A stretch of 64,000 bases of DNA, taken from assembly GCF_014023275.1 (NCBI RefSeq), contig NZ_CP054698.1, forward strand, positions 868,001 through 932,000. Direction: 5' to 3'. Below, piece after piece: positions 8,520-17,094 of this stretch; positions within the stretch are counted from its first letter, which is position 1; each line of letters begins with the position of its first letter. This DNA is from Nostoc edaphicum CCNP1411 (lineage in GTDB: Bacteria > Cyanobacteriota > Cyanobacteriia > Cyanobacteriales > Nostocaceae). The notes under the pieces were generated by a model that was given only the letters and a program-made list of their open reading frames with translations, was not told the DNA's origin and ran no database searches. The position numbers and the translations under genes are program-made.

Positions 8520-10407
8520 TATCTGTGGTGGGTAAGACTGGTAAATAGTGGCGAAGTGCCTTGCGCGTCACTGCTAAATTGCAAGTTAATGCAATTTGCT
8601 CTCTTTCTAATAAACCCAAAATGCGATCGGGTTTTTCTCGTGCTACTACTGGTAATTGATGCAAACCCCGAAGACTCATCCGGTCTAAAGCTTCAGATAA
8701 TAGTTCATCCTGCCATGCATAAAGGATTTCAGTAGTACAAATGTCTATGAGAGTTTGACTGGATAAATTATCTGGAATTTCAGTTAGGGAATTTGGGTAT
8801 GTTTGCCAAAGATCAAGGGCACGGTTAATATCTTCCAGAGAAAGTATACCAACTAATTGCTCTGCTTCATCAATTACTAAAGCACTGCGGACGCGATCGC
8901 GGGTCATTTCTACAGCTGCATCTAACACCCCAAGAGTTGCAGGTAACTTTTTTGGACAGGGATACATAGCATCTTCTACCAAAATTTGCTGCACAATTTC
9001 TGCTTGTTCATCTTTCAATGCCGAAAGACCAATTTGTTGGAGATTAGAGTTAGAGTTAAAAGTTGGTTTAATCCTTTCCACTAGCCAAACACTCAAACCC
9101 ACAGCTGCCATCAACGGTAAAACAATACGATAGTCGCGGGTTAATTCAAACAGCATTAAAATAGCCGTTAACGGCGCTCTGACACTAGCAGCCAGTACTG
9201 CTGCCATTCCTACCATTGCGTAAGCTGGGGGAGCGGCCATTTGATCGCAAATTGCTGGGAATGCTACAGCCAAAACTTTGGCGTAAGCTGAACCAAAAGA
9301 AGCACCTAAAAACATTGCTGGCGCAAACAACCCACCAATGAAACCACTACCCGCACTAATTGCAGTCATCAGTAGCTTTACTACCAACAGCACAACTAAT
9401 AGATAGAGTGGAAACTCAACATCTTGAAGCATTGCTTCTACAGTTTCATAACCGACACCCAGAATTTGCGGAAAGCGCAAAGCAACAGCGCCAATTATCA
9501 CACCGCCAATGATTGGATGAATCGGCTGAGGAATTCGTCCCAAGAAGGCAAAACCTGGAACATTCCCAGCAAAGCAAGCCTTTGCTAAACGAATTGATTG
9601 AGTATAAGCCAGAGAAACTAGGCTGGCCCCTAAACCCAATCCCAGGTAAAGAGGTAATTCCCAAGGACTGCGGACTTGGTAAACAGGTAAATCAAAAGCA
9701 GGTTGTGCCCCCAAACCAATTTGGGCAATTAATGCTGCTACCACCGCCGCTAGCAGCACCACACTGACCGCAGAAGTAGCGAAAGATGTAGCTCCCATCA
9801 CCACCTCTAAGGCAAAAAATACTCCAGCAATGGGAGCATTAAATCCCGCAGCAAGTCCAGCCGCCGCCCCAGCACCCAACAGCAACCGCTGTCGTTCTTG
9901 AGATACATTGAGAATCACAGAGAACAACATCCCAAAATTTGCGCCAATTTCGACGCTCGGCCCCTCTGGCCCCAAAGAAGCACCGCTCCCCAAAGAAACA
10001 GATGCGGCCAGCATCTTCGTAACTGGTCTTAGTGGTCGCTTAATCTCTTTTCCTTGAGAAGCGGCGATGAGAGATGAAAGTCCAGGGCCAAAGTCTTGAG
10101 TGCGCCAGCGCATCAAGCCAACGATTAACCCGCCAAGGGTGGGAACGCAGGCTAGAGTCCAAGCACCCCAGACGCCAATTTGACCCATTAAATTTTCCAG
10201 CATCAGCTGGTGAATCAACTGGATTAAATAGTGAAAGGTGACTACACCCATACCAGTACCACCGCCAATAAGCATGGCTAAAAATAGCACTACGGTTTCT
10301 GGGGATGGTTGAAAACGATTAATTAGGTGACCTAAACGAGCGGAAGGTGTAGGAAAGGCAGGTTGTTCCGTTACCTTCCTCAGTTGAGTGGGAGGCAAGA
10401 GAGTCAT
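8503..10407 (-). CDS. ClC-family chloride transporter with C-terminal CBS pair
   Basis: 634 residues: an N-terminal ClC membrane domain (about 35-460) with many hydrophobic helices, then two CBS domains (about 475-615). ClC signatures include the GPEGPSVEIG motif, whose Glu matches the gating glutamate of E. coli ClC-ec1, and GGLFAPAMFLGASFG (the GxFxP element). A gating Glu fits either a proton-coupled exchanger or a gated channel. The CBS pair probably binds nucleotides and tunes gating. The gene stands alone. ClC proteins with CBS domains are frequent in cyanobacteria. The transported anion is not determined by the sequence. Confidence 0.93.
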   Translation of the reverse strand: MTLLPPTQLRKVTEQPAFPTPSARLGHLINRFQPSPETVVLFLAMLIGGGTGMGVVTFHYLIQLIHQLMLENLMGQIGVWGAWTLACVPTLGGLIVGLMRWRTQDFGPGLSSLIAASQGKEIKRPLRPVTKMLAASVSLGSGASLGPEGPSVEIGANFGMLFSVILNVSQERQRLLLGAGAAAGLAAGFNAPIAGVFFALEVVMGATSFATSAVSVVLLAAVVAALIAQIGLGAQPAFDLPVYQVRSPWELPLYLGLGLGASLVSLAYTQSIRLAKACFAGNVPGFAFLGRIPQPIHPIIGGVIIGAVALRFPQILGVGYETVEAMLQDVEFPLYLLVVLLVVKLLMTAISAGSGFIGGLFAPAMFLGASFGSAYAKVLAVAFPAICDQMAAPPAYAMVGMAAVLAASVRAPLTAILMLFELTRDYRIVLPLMAAVGLSVWLVERIKPTFNSNSNLQQIGLSALKDEQAEIVQQILVEDAMYPCPKKLPATLGVLDAAVEMTRDRVRSALVIDEAEQLVGILSLEDINRALDLWQTYPNSLTEIPDNLSSQTLIDICTTEILYAWQDELLSEALDRMSLRGLHQLPVVAREKPDRILGLLEREQIALTCNLAVTRKALRHYLPVLPTTDIVISH

Positions 10408-10887
10408 TGAGAGGCGGGGTAAATGTAAGAAAAAATTTAAATTTTTATCTGTTACTTCTCATTGTGAGCCATTATTTAGCAACCAGACAAGTAGACTTTA
10501 TTTGCTTGATTTACAAAGCTTTAGCAAAAAATGTCATTGTGCAAAATTTTTGTGGGGAGAATGGTTAAATGGGAGACAATTATTATTTAAGGATCAGCGA
10601 TACCTAGCTTGGGCGTAGCTGTGATTAGTGGGTGCGAACGATCGCCAACACTATCCTTTATAGAGACAAAAGAGTTTTTGTCGGCTGGTGGACGCACCCG
10701 TAAACATTAACTAGGAGTCATCCTTGCCTAAATCTAGCTATACTCGTGTTGCGACCATTGGGCCATCCTTGGTAGTAATACAATGTATGTATAGTTTATT
10801 TTATGCCTGATTTCAGACCATACATTGATCCCAATTCAATATAGCTATTGTTATAGAGCGAGTAAATGGACTAGGCGGACGAGGTAA
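10408..10887. other. Intergenic region with a structured element
   Basis: 480 bp upstream of the ClC gene and of the zinc-ribbon gene (divergent). No gene is visible. A 70-nt element with closing stem GGGTGCG/CGCACCC lies at 10630-10699 (see separate entry). The stretch 10770-10860 is AT-rich and probably holds the promoter of the downstream gene. Confidence 0.5.
10630..10699. ncRNA. Candidate structured RNA element, 70 nt
   Basis: A 7-bp closing stem (GGGTGCG at 10630-10636 with CGCACCC at 10693-10699) encloses a second possible pairing (GCCAAC with GTCGGC) and an inner hairpin GACAAAA-GAG-TTTTTGTC. The nested arrangement is unlikely to be a simple terminator. The 7-bp stem suggested a tRNA, but D- and T-arm consensus bases are absent. 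Strand and function are unknown. Confidence 0.3.
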
Positions 10888-11274
10888 ATGAATATACACA
10901 CCTTTGATAATCATTATGTTACTTGCCCAATTTGCCAAAGAAATACTACGCCCAAACCAGTTAAAACGCGCATGGGCTTGTTTTGCTGTCCCTATTGCCA
11001 GGAAAGGCTAGTAGTTTGCCAGAGTGGTCATTATGTCCGCGATCCTTTTACTTGGAGACAGTTGATGATGTCTTCGGCGCTACGTCGGCAAAGCCGACCT
11101 TTAGCGAGGATTATCAGAGATTTTGTCTTGCTCAAGCGTCCTATGGTAGCCTTGGCTGTAGGAAGTGCCATTTTCTTTAGTGCGATCGCCTTGACCCAAG
11201 AAAAGACAAACTACGATCGCCAAATATCTCCCACAACAGAGAAAGTTAATGAACCAGGAAACAAATCTCAGTAA
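10888..11274 (+). CDS. Zinc-ribbon protein with C-terminal membrane segment, function unknown
   Basis: 128 residues. The N-terminal half has two Cys pairs (CPICQ near residue 13 and CCPYCQ near 33) plus a further Cys and His, fitting a zinc ribbon. Residues about 86-105 (PMVALAVGSAIFFSAIAL) form one membrane segment near the C-terminus, so the ribbon probably faces the cytosol and is tail-anchored. The RBS-like GAGG sits just before ATG. A strong intrinsic terminator follows at 11343. I do not recognise a named family. Confidence 0.7.
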   Translation: MNIHTFDNHYVTCPICQRNTTPKPVKTRMGLFCCPYCQERLVVCQSGHYVRDPFTWRQLMMSSALRRQSRPLARIIRDFVLLKRPMVALAVGSAIFFSAIALTQEKTNYDRQISPTTEKVNEPGNKSQ

Positions 11275-11342
11275 ATGGATTAATTTGGTATAAATCAAAT
11301 CTTACTTTGATTTTTGTAATATTATAACTAAAGACTTCTGTG

Positions 11343-11379
11343 AAACCGTGTCTTATTGCCCCAAATAGGACACGGTTTT
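11343..11379 (+). terminator. Intrinsic terminator after the zinc-ribbon gene
   Basis: Perfect 10-bp stem AAACCGTGTC/GACACGGTTT with an inner CTTATT/AAATAGG extension, followed by TTTTATAT. It lies 69 bp past the stop codon. Confidence 0.75.
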
Positions 11380-11476
11380 ATATCATGTCTGTTTAAAGAG
11401 CGAGCGCTGATTATTTGTGATCTTTTGGTTCCCCGTGAGTAGGTCAATCTAAATTAAACGTAAAATATGAAATCAG

Positions 11477-11540
11477 GTTCGTAGTGAGTACTTTAGTACT
11501 CAAGATAAGGATTTTCAGCACTAAAGTGCTTACTACAAAC
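11477..11540. repeat. Dispersed palindromic repeat (GTAGTGAGTACTTTAGT type)
   Basis: The left half GTAGTGAGTACTTTAGTAC and right half AGCACTAAAGTGCTTAC are imperfect inverted copies of each other. A diverged relative occurs at 37704-37757. This gives a family of intergenic palindromes present at least twice here. Together with the terminator and GCGAATT repeats after 11550 it fills the 372-bp gap 11275-11646. Confidence 0.65.
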
Positions 11541-11646
11541 TTTTGTTTATTGCGAATTGCGAATTGGATTTATTAATGCCTATCTAGACAAGAGGGACAA
11601 GGGAGAAAAGAAGAATACCCAATACCCAATGCCCCATACCCAACAT

Positions 11647-13266
11647 TTACAATCGATTAGTATCTTTAGTAACTAACTTCCAACCTTCAGCTTGATCAAT
11701 TAGCTTCATCGAATCTAATTGAAGATTGGTGAAAGCAGATGTATGAAGTAGAAAGTAGGGTTGGCTGTTGTAGTGCCAATAATATTGGAGTTCACCAACA
11801 GAAGCGGGAATGATGATGCGATCGCTATAATAATCCAACGAGGGACGATGGTAAGGGAAAGATGTGTAAATCTTCTTCGTAGCTGGATTTGCCCGCACGA
11901 TCATCGCAGCCACTGGTTTAACTGGATAAGCTTCAGATAATTCCCAAACCCAGTAGTTAGATTTCATTAACAGCAGCAGCGAAATATAACTTCCCCAAAA
12001 CAAAATCTTCAGAAATTGCCCGTCGCCCCGCTCTGCTAAAATAGCTGCTAAGGTCATAGTTAAAGCTACTGCTGCAAAAATCAGTTGTAAGTCTGCTTTG
12101 GGTGTTGTACCCCAACTGAAATAAATGCTACCAGCAGAAGCAGCCACAGCAAGTATCGCCAAACCAGCAACCCAAGCACGGGGATAGGATGAGAGTAAAG
12201 GCGAATTTTCTGTTTCTGATAATTGGATACCAAAAGCTAAAGCTAAACTAGGGTAAATCGGGAATAGATACCAGGGAACTTTGGTAATCATGAAAGAAAT
12301 TAGCAGCAGGTAAACACCACTCCAGGCCATTACTAGTTTTGCCCAGCTAAGATTGCGATTTTCCCAGGTTAAGCGGACAGTTTGTGGTAAGAATAACAAC
12401 CACGGCCATGTGTACTTGAGAAGTTCAATCACATAGTACCAAGGTGGTTCAGAATTCCCCTCTACACCTGAAGCAATTCGGCCTACTGATGGGTTTGCAA
12501 GACCAACTTGAGCAAAAGTGTAACCATAATGGAATAGTTGGGCACCATACCAACCAACTACAGGCAGAATGCCAATTAAGATTGCGATCCACAGATAGTA
12601 ACAGGTGAGTAGTCGTGGCGTATCCCAAAACAGAAATACAAGAGCGATCGCGCCTAGTAATGCGCCTAGAAGTCCTTGAGTTAGGCAAATCAAGCCAAAA
12701 CTAATGCCAACACCAAGGCAATAACGTAAATCTCGGCGCGATCGCAACACGCACAACATCATCACCATCAAAAAACTTACCATCACCCCATCCAACATTG
12801 CTAACCGCCCATGACGCACCACGGGTAGCATTGTTAGGTAAATCAAAGCGCTATAAATCGCTGCCCAACGCTGGCGAAATATCTCTCGAGCAATGCAATA
12901 CAGAAAAGGTACAGATGTCGCGGTTAAAATTGCTCCAGGTAGACGCGTTGTCCACTCATTTTCACCTCCCAGAGAATAAGCCCAAGCAATTAGCAAATGC
13001 ATCAAAGGCGGCTTGTTATGATATGGTTCGCCTCCTAGTGTTGGGTAAAGCCAACGCATTGAACCTGCTGGTGCGTGCCAAATTTCACGAGCAACCTGTG
13101 CCACAGTACCTTCATCCCAATCTCGCAGTGGCAATCCTCCCAGATTGATGCTAAACAGTAATACTGCTGCCAACAGCAACACTATTAGCCATACCCAATC
13201 AATCCATTTGCCAACCGTGCGATGCTGTTTTTCTAGATGACTCCAAATAAAGCTTCCTTCTTGCAT
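11647..13266 (-). CDS. ArnT/PMT-like membrane glycosyltransferase (GT-C fold)
   Basis: 539 residues with about ten hydrophobic helices and the first periplasmic loop signature RDWDEGTVAQVARE, the Asp-Glu pair that binds metal and lipid-linked sugar in ArnT and PMT-type GT-C enzymes. The conserved HNKPPLMH motif follows at about 80. Such enzymes move a sugar from a polyprenyl phosphate carrier to lipid A, protein or glycan on the outer face of the plasma membrane. The acceptor here is unknown. Cyanobacteria keep several paralogues. The gene stands alone, with the long AT-rich region upstream of it. Confidence 0.88.
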   Translation of the reverse strand: MQEGSFIWSHLEKQHRTVGKWIDWVWLIVLLLAAVLLFSINLGGLPLRDWDEGTVAQVAREIWHAPAGSMRWLYPTLGGEPYHNKPPLMHLLIAWAYSLGGENEWTTRLPGAILTATSVPFLYCIAREIFRQRWAAIYSALIYLTMLPVVRHGRLAMLDGVMVSFLMVMMLCVLRSRRDLRYCLGVGISFGLICLTQGLLGALLGAIALVFLFWDTPRLLTCYYLWIAILIGILPVVGWYGAQLFHYGYTFAQVGLANPSVGRIASGVEGNSEPPWYYVIELLKYTWPWLLFLPQTVRLTWENRNLSWAKLVMAWSGVYLLLISFMITKVPWYLFPIYPSLALAFGIQLSETENSPLLSSYPRAWVAGLAILAVAASAGSIYFSWGTTPKADLQLIFAAVALTMTLAAILAERGDGQFLKILFWGSYISLLLLMKSNYWVWELSEAYPVKPVAAMIVRANPATKKIYTSFPYHRPSLDYYSDRIIIPASVGELQYYWHYNSQPYFLLHTSAFTNLQLDSMKLIDQAEGWKLVTKDTNRL

Positions 13267-13808
13267 ATTCTATGTTAATCATTTTACTTGCTGGTTTGAT
13301 TACATAGAGACCAGAGCGAATCTCCAATGTTGCCACCCAGTAGCAACGTATGTTCTTAACAATTGCTAGTTTCCAAGATTAACTCAACTTTTTATAATTA
13401 GCGCTATTTTTTTTAAAATTTATCTGAGTTATTTAAAAAGCATATATTCCGAAAAAGATAAAAATAATACAGGCAAAAAATTATTTATTACCTATTCTTT
13501 ATTCCGTAAATTGACTTGTGTTTTATTTTGTATGTGACGCTTAGTTTAATTTTTATCCACTTAATTGTAACTTAGCTAACTTTAGAAGAGGATGAACTAA
13601 TTGCTACAGGGATTCAATGAAGCGCTGAACACTTAAAAGATATTTAAAAAACATAAAACAAATTGAGACTTATCATCAAAAGGAGTAAATAAAACTTTGA
13701 ATATTTTAAGTTTAATTAAGGGAACTTTTGATTTAAATATCTGTGTTATAAAATTCTTTAAAAGCATTTTTTATAATAAAAAAAGCTAAAATTTATAGGA
13801 GCCTATAA
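13267..13808. other. AT-rich divergent intergenic region
   Basis: 542 bp, very AT-rich, between two divergent membrane-protein genes. A possible 30-residue ORF (TTG at 13697, stop at 13789) has an AGGAG 11 nt upstream and would encode a small basic hydrophobic peptide. I give it little weight in such AT-rich DNA. The 3' end holds the palindrome over the next ribosome binding site. Confidence 0.4.
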
Positions 13809-13809
13809 A
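13792..13809 (+). promoter_or_regulatory. Ribosome binding site inside a palindrome
   Basis: TTTATAGG (13792-13799) and CCTATAAA (13802-13809) are perfect inverted repeats, and the GGAG Shine-Dalgarno lies in their centre, overlapping the A of the start codon. In RNA this hairpin could hide the ribosome binding site, or the palindrome could be a protein site. Role inferred. Confidence 0.5.
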
Positions 13810-14993
13810 TGAATTTACCTGTAGTCGTGGATATTACTCTGGGCTTAGTTTTTATTTACTTAATTTTGAGTTTACTAGCTTCTGAAATTCAGGAACTGAT
13901 TGCCACATTTTTACAATGGAGAGCGAAACATTTAAAACATTCAATTGAATTGCTTATAGCCGGTGGTAGCGAAACTGAAGGAGCAGATATTACTAAGGCA
14001 AGAAATTTGGTGCAAAAACTTTATAACGATCCTTTGATTAATACTTTGAATCAACAGGCTAAGAGAAAAGTAGAACAGTTACGAAAAAAAGCTAAAGAGG
14101 TTGGCAAAGAAACTAAACAAGCATTAGTAGAAAAACAAAGCGGGCCTTCCTATCTTCCTTCTGAAACATTTGCAATTACCTTGTTAGATACATTAAGAAT
14201 CCCCCAGTTAATTAATCATGTGAAACATCCTAGTGAAGATTCTAAAATTGACTTGCATATAATACTAGAATCTTATAAACAACTTAAAGAAGGTATTAAT
14301 AATGAGAATAGTCCAAGTCACCTAACAATCAAAAAAATTTATAGAGATATTGAAGACCCAGAATTTAGAAATGTTGTTAATACATTACCTGATGATGTAA
14401 CTGATAACTTAATCAAGAGCCTTGCTGTGATTGCTCAACGTAGTCGGATAAAGATTGGCGACCTCACAGAAGAAATGAATCAGTTTAAAAATGAGATTGA
14501 AACATGGTTTGATCGCTCTATGGATCGAGCCAGTGGTGTTTATAAACGTAACGCCAAAGGAGTTGCTATTTTAATTGGAATATCAGTTGCTATTTTAACC
14601 AATACTGATACATTTCACATCGTTAACAGACTGTCACAGGATTCGGCTATCCGCTCTACCATTACTCAAAGTGCAAGTCAACGAACAGATTATATCAATG
14701 ACCCAGAAGCCAGAAGAAAAATCGATAACCTATTAGCAAATAATTCTCTACCTATTGGATTGCAAAATATCAATCAACAGTTTGAATTAGATACTAGAGG
14801 ATTGAATGATGGTATCATTTTATTAATCAGAATTGGGCAGGTTTTTAGATTAATTGGCGGTTGGTTAATGAGTGGTTTAGCTATTGCGATGGGTGCGCCT
14901 TTTTGGTTTGATATCCTTAATAAAGTTATCAATGTGCGGAATGCTGGGCCAAAACCTACTGCCTATACTAAGGATCAACCCTCTCAGAAATAG
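13809..14993 (+). CDS. Three-helix membrane protein of unknown function
   Basis: 394 residues. A membrane segment at about 5-25 (DITLGLVFIYLILSLLASEI) is followed by a long charged, helical and partly coiled-coil region, a second membrane segment near 255-275 (AKGVAILIGISVAILTN) and a third near 345-370. Conserved-looking blocks are WFDRSMDRASGVYKRN before the second helix and MGAPFWFDILNKVINVR after the third. I have seen the same two blocks in uncharacterised bacterial proteins, so this is probably a widespread family without a name. GGAG precedes ATG but lies in a palindrome. No function can be assigned. The nearest neighbour is the recombinase-like gene on the other strand, 92 bp away and convergent. 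Confidence 0.8.
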   Translation: MNLPVVVDITLGLVFIYLILSLLASEIQELIATFLQWRAKHLKHSIELLIAGGSETEGADITKARNLVQKLYNDPLINTLNQQAKRKVEQLRKKAKEVGKETKQALVEKQSGPSYLPSETFAITLLDTLRIPQLINHVKHPSEDSKIDLHIILESYKQLKEGINNENSPSHLTIKKIYRDIEDPEFRNVVNTLPDDVTDNLIKSLAVIAQRSRIKIGDLTEEMNQFKNEIETWFDRSMDRASGVYKRNAKGVAILIGISVAILTNTDTFHIVNRLSQDSAIRSTITQSASQRTDYINDPEARRKIDNLLANNSLPIGLQNINQQFELDTRGLNDGIILLIRIGQVFRLIGGWLMSGLAIAMGAPFWFDILNKVINVRNAGPKPTAYTKDQPSQK

Positions 14994-15085
14994 TGTTTCT
15001 ATTCAATTAGAAAACAGAGTTCAATAGTCAGTAACCAGAATTAATAATTAAATTTTGTGTGACTAGCGGATATCTGAATTCTTTT

Positions 15086-16383
15086 TTAAAAAATAAAAAT
15101 AACTTGTAGTTTTAATTCTTTATTCTGAAAAACAATCTCAATTTGCCTGATAAATTCTCGAAAGTAAAATCGTCGCTCTGTTTCCGACAAATCTAACCAA
15201 AATTGTGGTATCGAAACAGCTTGAGCAACAGAACGCAAGTTAACTGGGGGGAGAGTTGCCAACTTTGCTTCGAGTTCAGAAATTTCCGTGCGGAGTTTGT
15301 AAGCTCTTAACTTTGCTGTTTCGGCATCTAAAATTCCAGTTTCAATTAAAGTGGGTAACTGAGCAAGTATTTCTTGCTGACGAGCGATCGCTTGCCCTAA
15401 ACTATTCTTCACTGCATCCAACTGAGGAAAATTCACCCCTGCTACCGCCAGAGGTAAATCACGGCAAACCGTTTCAATTGTATGTTCTAAAACCTCTTGG
15501 TAGGGAATAGCCTTACACTTGGGGCGTTGGGGACAGCTAGTAGAACGTAAATAAAGATACTCCTTATCTTGGTTGCGTTGGGTGACACGAGTAACTGTCA
15601 TGTGCGACTGACACTCACCACAGATAACCAACCCAGCTAAAGAACGCGGCGCACTGGCAGTTCGGGATGGTAAACGGCTGTTACGGCGTAAAAGTCGGTC
15701 AACTTGGGCAGCTTCTTCCTTAGAAATTATTGGAATATGGGTATTGGAAATAATTTCGCCATTTTGGTAAGCTGTATTACCGCGATAGACTGGGTTAGTC
15801 AGCCAGCGTCTTCCTGTGGTGACAGAGATTTTTTTGCTGTATTTTTTCGCCAAGTAACGAACTGAACCCCGCAGGGAACCATAGAGTAAAAAGTGTTCAA
15901 AAAAATCTTTGACCACTGGTGAAGTACTGCGGTCAATGGTATATTTTCCTTTACCTCTGCGGTAGCCGTAGGGAACTTTGCCTGGTGGCGGTGCAACCTC
16001 AAGACGATTACGGGCATGTCCTTGACGGATGCGACGACTACGTTGTTGACGTTGGATTGCGTGTAGCAAATTCAGCAAGTCAGCGCCTAGAGGGTAATTT
16101 TCGGAAGTGTAGGGCTGTTCAGTAGCAATTACTGCTATTCCCATTACTTCGAGTTCATTCAAGCGATCGCTAATTTCCTCTACAGTATCCCCCAATTCTT
16201 CCAACCGACGAATCAGGAGATAATCTGCTGGTTCAGTTTGGCAATCGGTAAATAATTGTTGTAATTGCGATCGTCCAGAAGACTTTTGCTTGCCCAAATC
16301 TTCATAAACCCGATCCACCTCCCATCCCCAATCAGCTTGATCGGGAGAAGATTCTAGTAACGGATCTGTGTAAGAGTAGGCAA

Positions 16384-16393
<10 letters not shown>
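15086..16393 (-). CDS. Serine-recombinase family protein (XisF-like) with degenerate active site
   Basis: 435 residues with the layout of a large serine recombinase: resolvase-like N-domain (1-130), 'recombinase' DNA-binding domain (about 135-235, PPPGKVPYGYRRGKGKY), zinc ribbon (CGECQ near 260 and CPQRPKC near 290) and a C-terminal coiled coil. The catalytic residues are gone. Aligned with gamma-delta resolvase, Arg8 is Tyr8, Ser10 is Asp10, and the DR-L-GR helix reads EELGD (Glu65, Glu66, Asp69). It should bind DNA but not cut it by the serine mechanism. The reading frame is long and intact, which argues against a decaying gene. No att sites or element ends adjoin. Homology is sure and the inactive state is inferred from alignment by eye. 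Confidence 0.85.
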
Positions 16394-16516
<123 letters not shown>

Positions 16517-16575
16517 TTTCTTCCCCTGCTTCCCCTGCTCCCTGCCCCCTGCTCCCTGCTCCCTCTTGCTCCCCC

Positions 16576-16935
16576 TCACTGCTGACTCAACTCGATGATA
16601 TTGCCATCAGGGTCTTGAGTGAAAAGAGCAGCGCGACCGGAGGCGCTGGCTTGAATGGGATAATTATGATTGAGCAATTCTTGTTTGGCGGTGTCTAAGT
16701 CAGCAACGGAGAAAGCAATGTGGGGATTGCGCCCCCATTTTTCGTTTGGATTTTCTGTGGGGACATTAGGTGCAACTATCAGGTGAAGTTGGTAGTCGCC
16801 GACTTGATACCATGCACCAGCGTATTTTAGGGAACGATCTATTTTGGATAATCCCAATACTTTGCCATAAAAGTTTTCGGAGCGTTCTAAGTCAGTCACA
16901 AGAATCGCTGTATGGAGACTTTGGTTAATCTGCAT
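16576..16935 (-). CDS. VOC (glyoxalase/dioxygenase) family protein
   Basis: 119 residues with two beta-alpha-beta-beta-beta halves: HTAILVTDLERSENFYGKVLG and HIAFSVADLDTAKQELL, ending in the FTQDPDGNIIEL motif with the metal-binding Glu. The vicinal oxygen chelate fold covers glyoxalase I, dioxygenases and antibiotic-binding proteins. Candidate metal ligands are His8, His (YQLHLIV), His (NPHIAFSV) and Glu near the C-terminus. Length and motifs fit a lactoylglutathione lyase-like member, but the substrate cannot be read. The upstream flank holds a HIP1-like GATGCGATCGCG and a GGGGAGCAGGGG repeat. Confidence 0.85.
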   Translation of the reverse strand: MQINQSLHTAILVTDLERSENFYGKVLGLSKIDRSLKYAGAWYQVGDYQLHLIVAPNVPTENPNEKWGRNPHIAFSVADLDTAKQELLNHNYPIQASASGRAALFTQDPDGNIIELSQQ

Positions 16936-17032
16936 TGTTGGTAAGATGCGATCGCGTTTATTTAAATTTTGACGTAGTTTGAACTCTTTGGCGGAGTAAC
17001 TAAGAAGCAGGGGAGCAGGGGAAGAAAACTAA

Positions 17033-17094
17033 TGACAAATGACAAATGACAAATGACAAATGACAAATGACAAATGACAAATGACTAATCACCA
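17033..17094. repeat. Tandem heptamer array (AAATGAC)
   Basis: Eight or nine copies of AAATGAC, ending inside the last codons of the receiver-PAS-kinase gene. It is the complement of the TCATTTG unit found at 16384-16516, so arrays of the same unit in both orientations bracket the VOC gene. Confidence 0.88.

Noticed and set aside
10630..10699. A tRNA gene suggested by the 7-bp end stem
   Set aside because: No D-arm AGxxGG or T-arm GGTTCRA consensus and no plausible anticodon loop. Kept only as a structured element.
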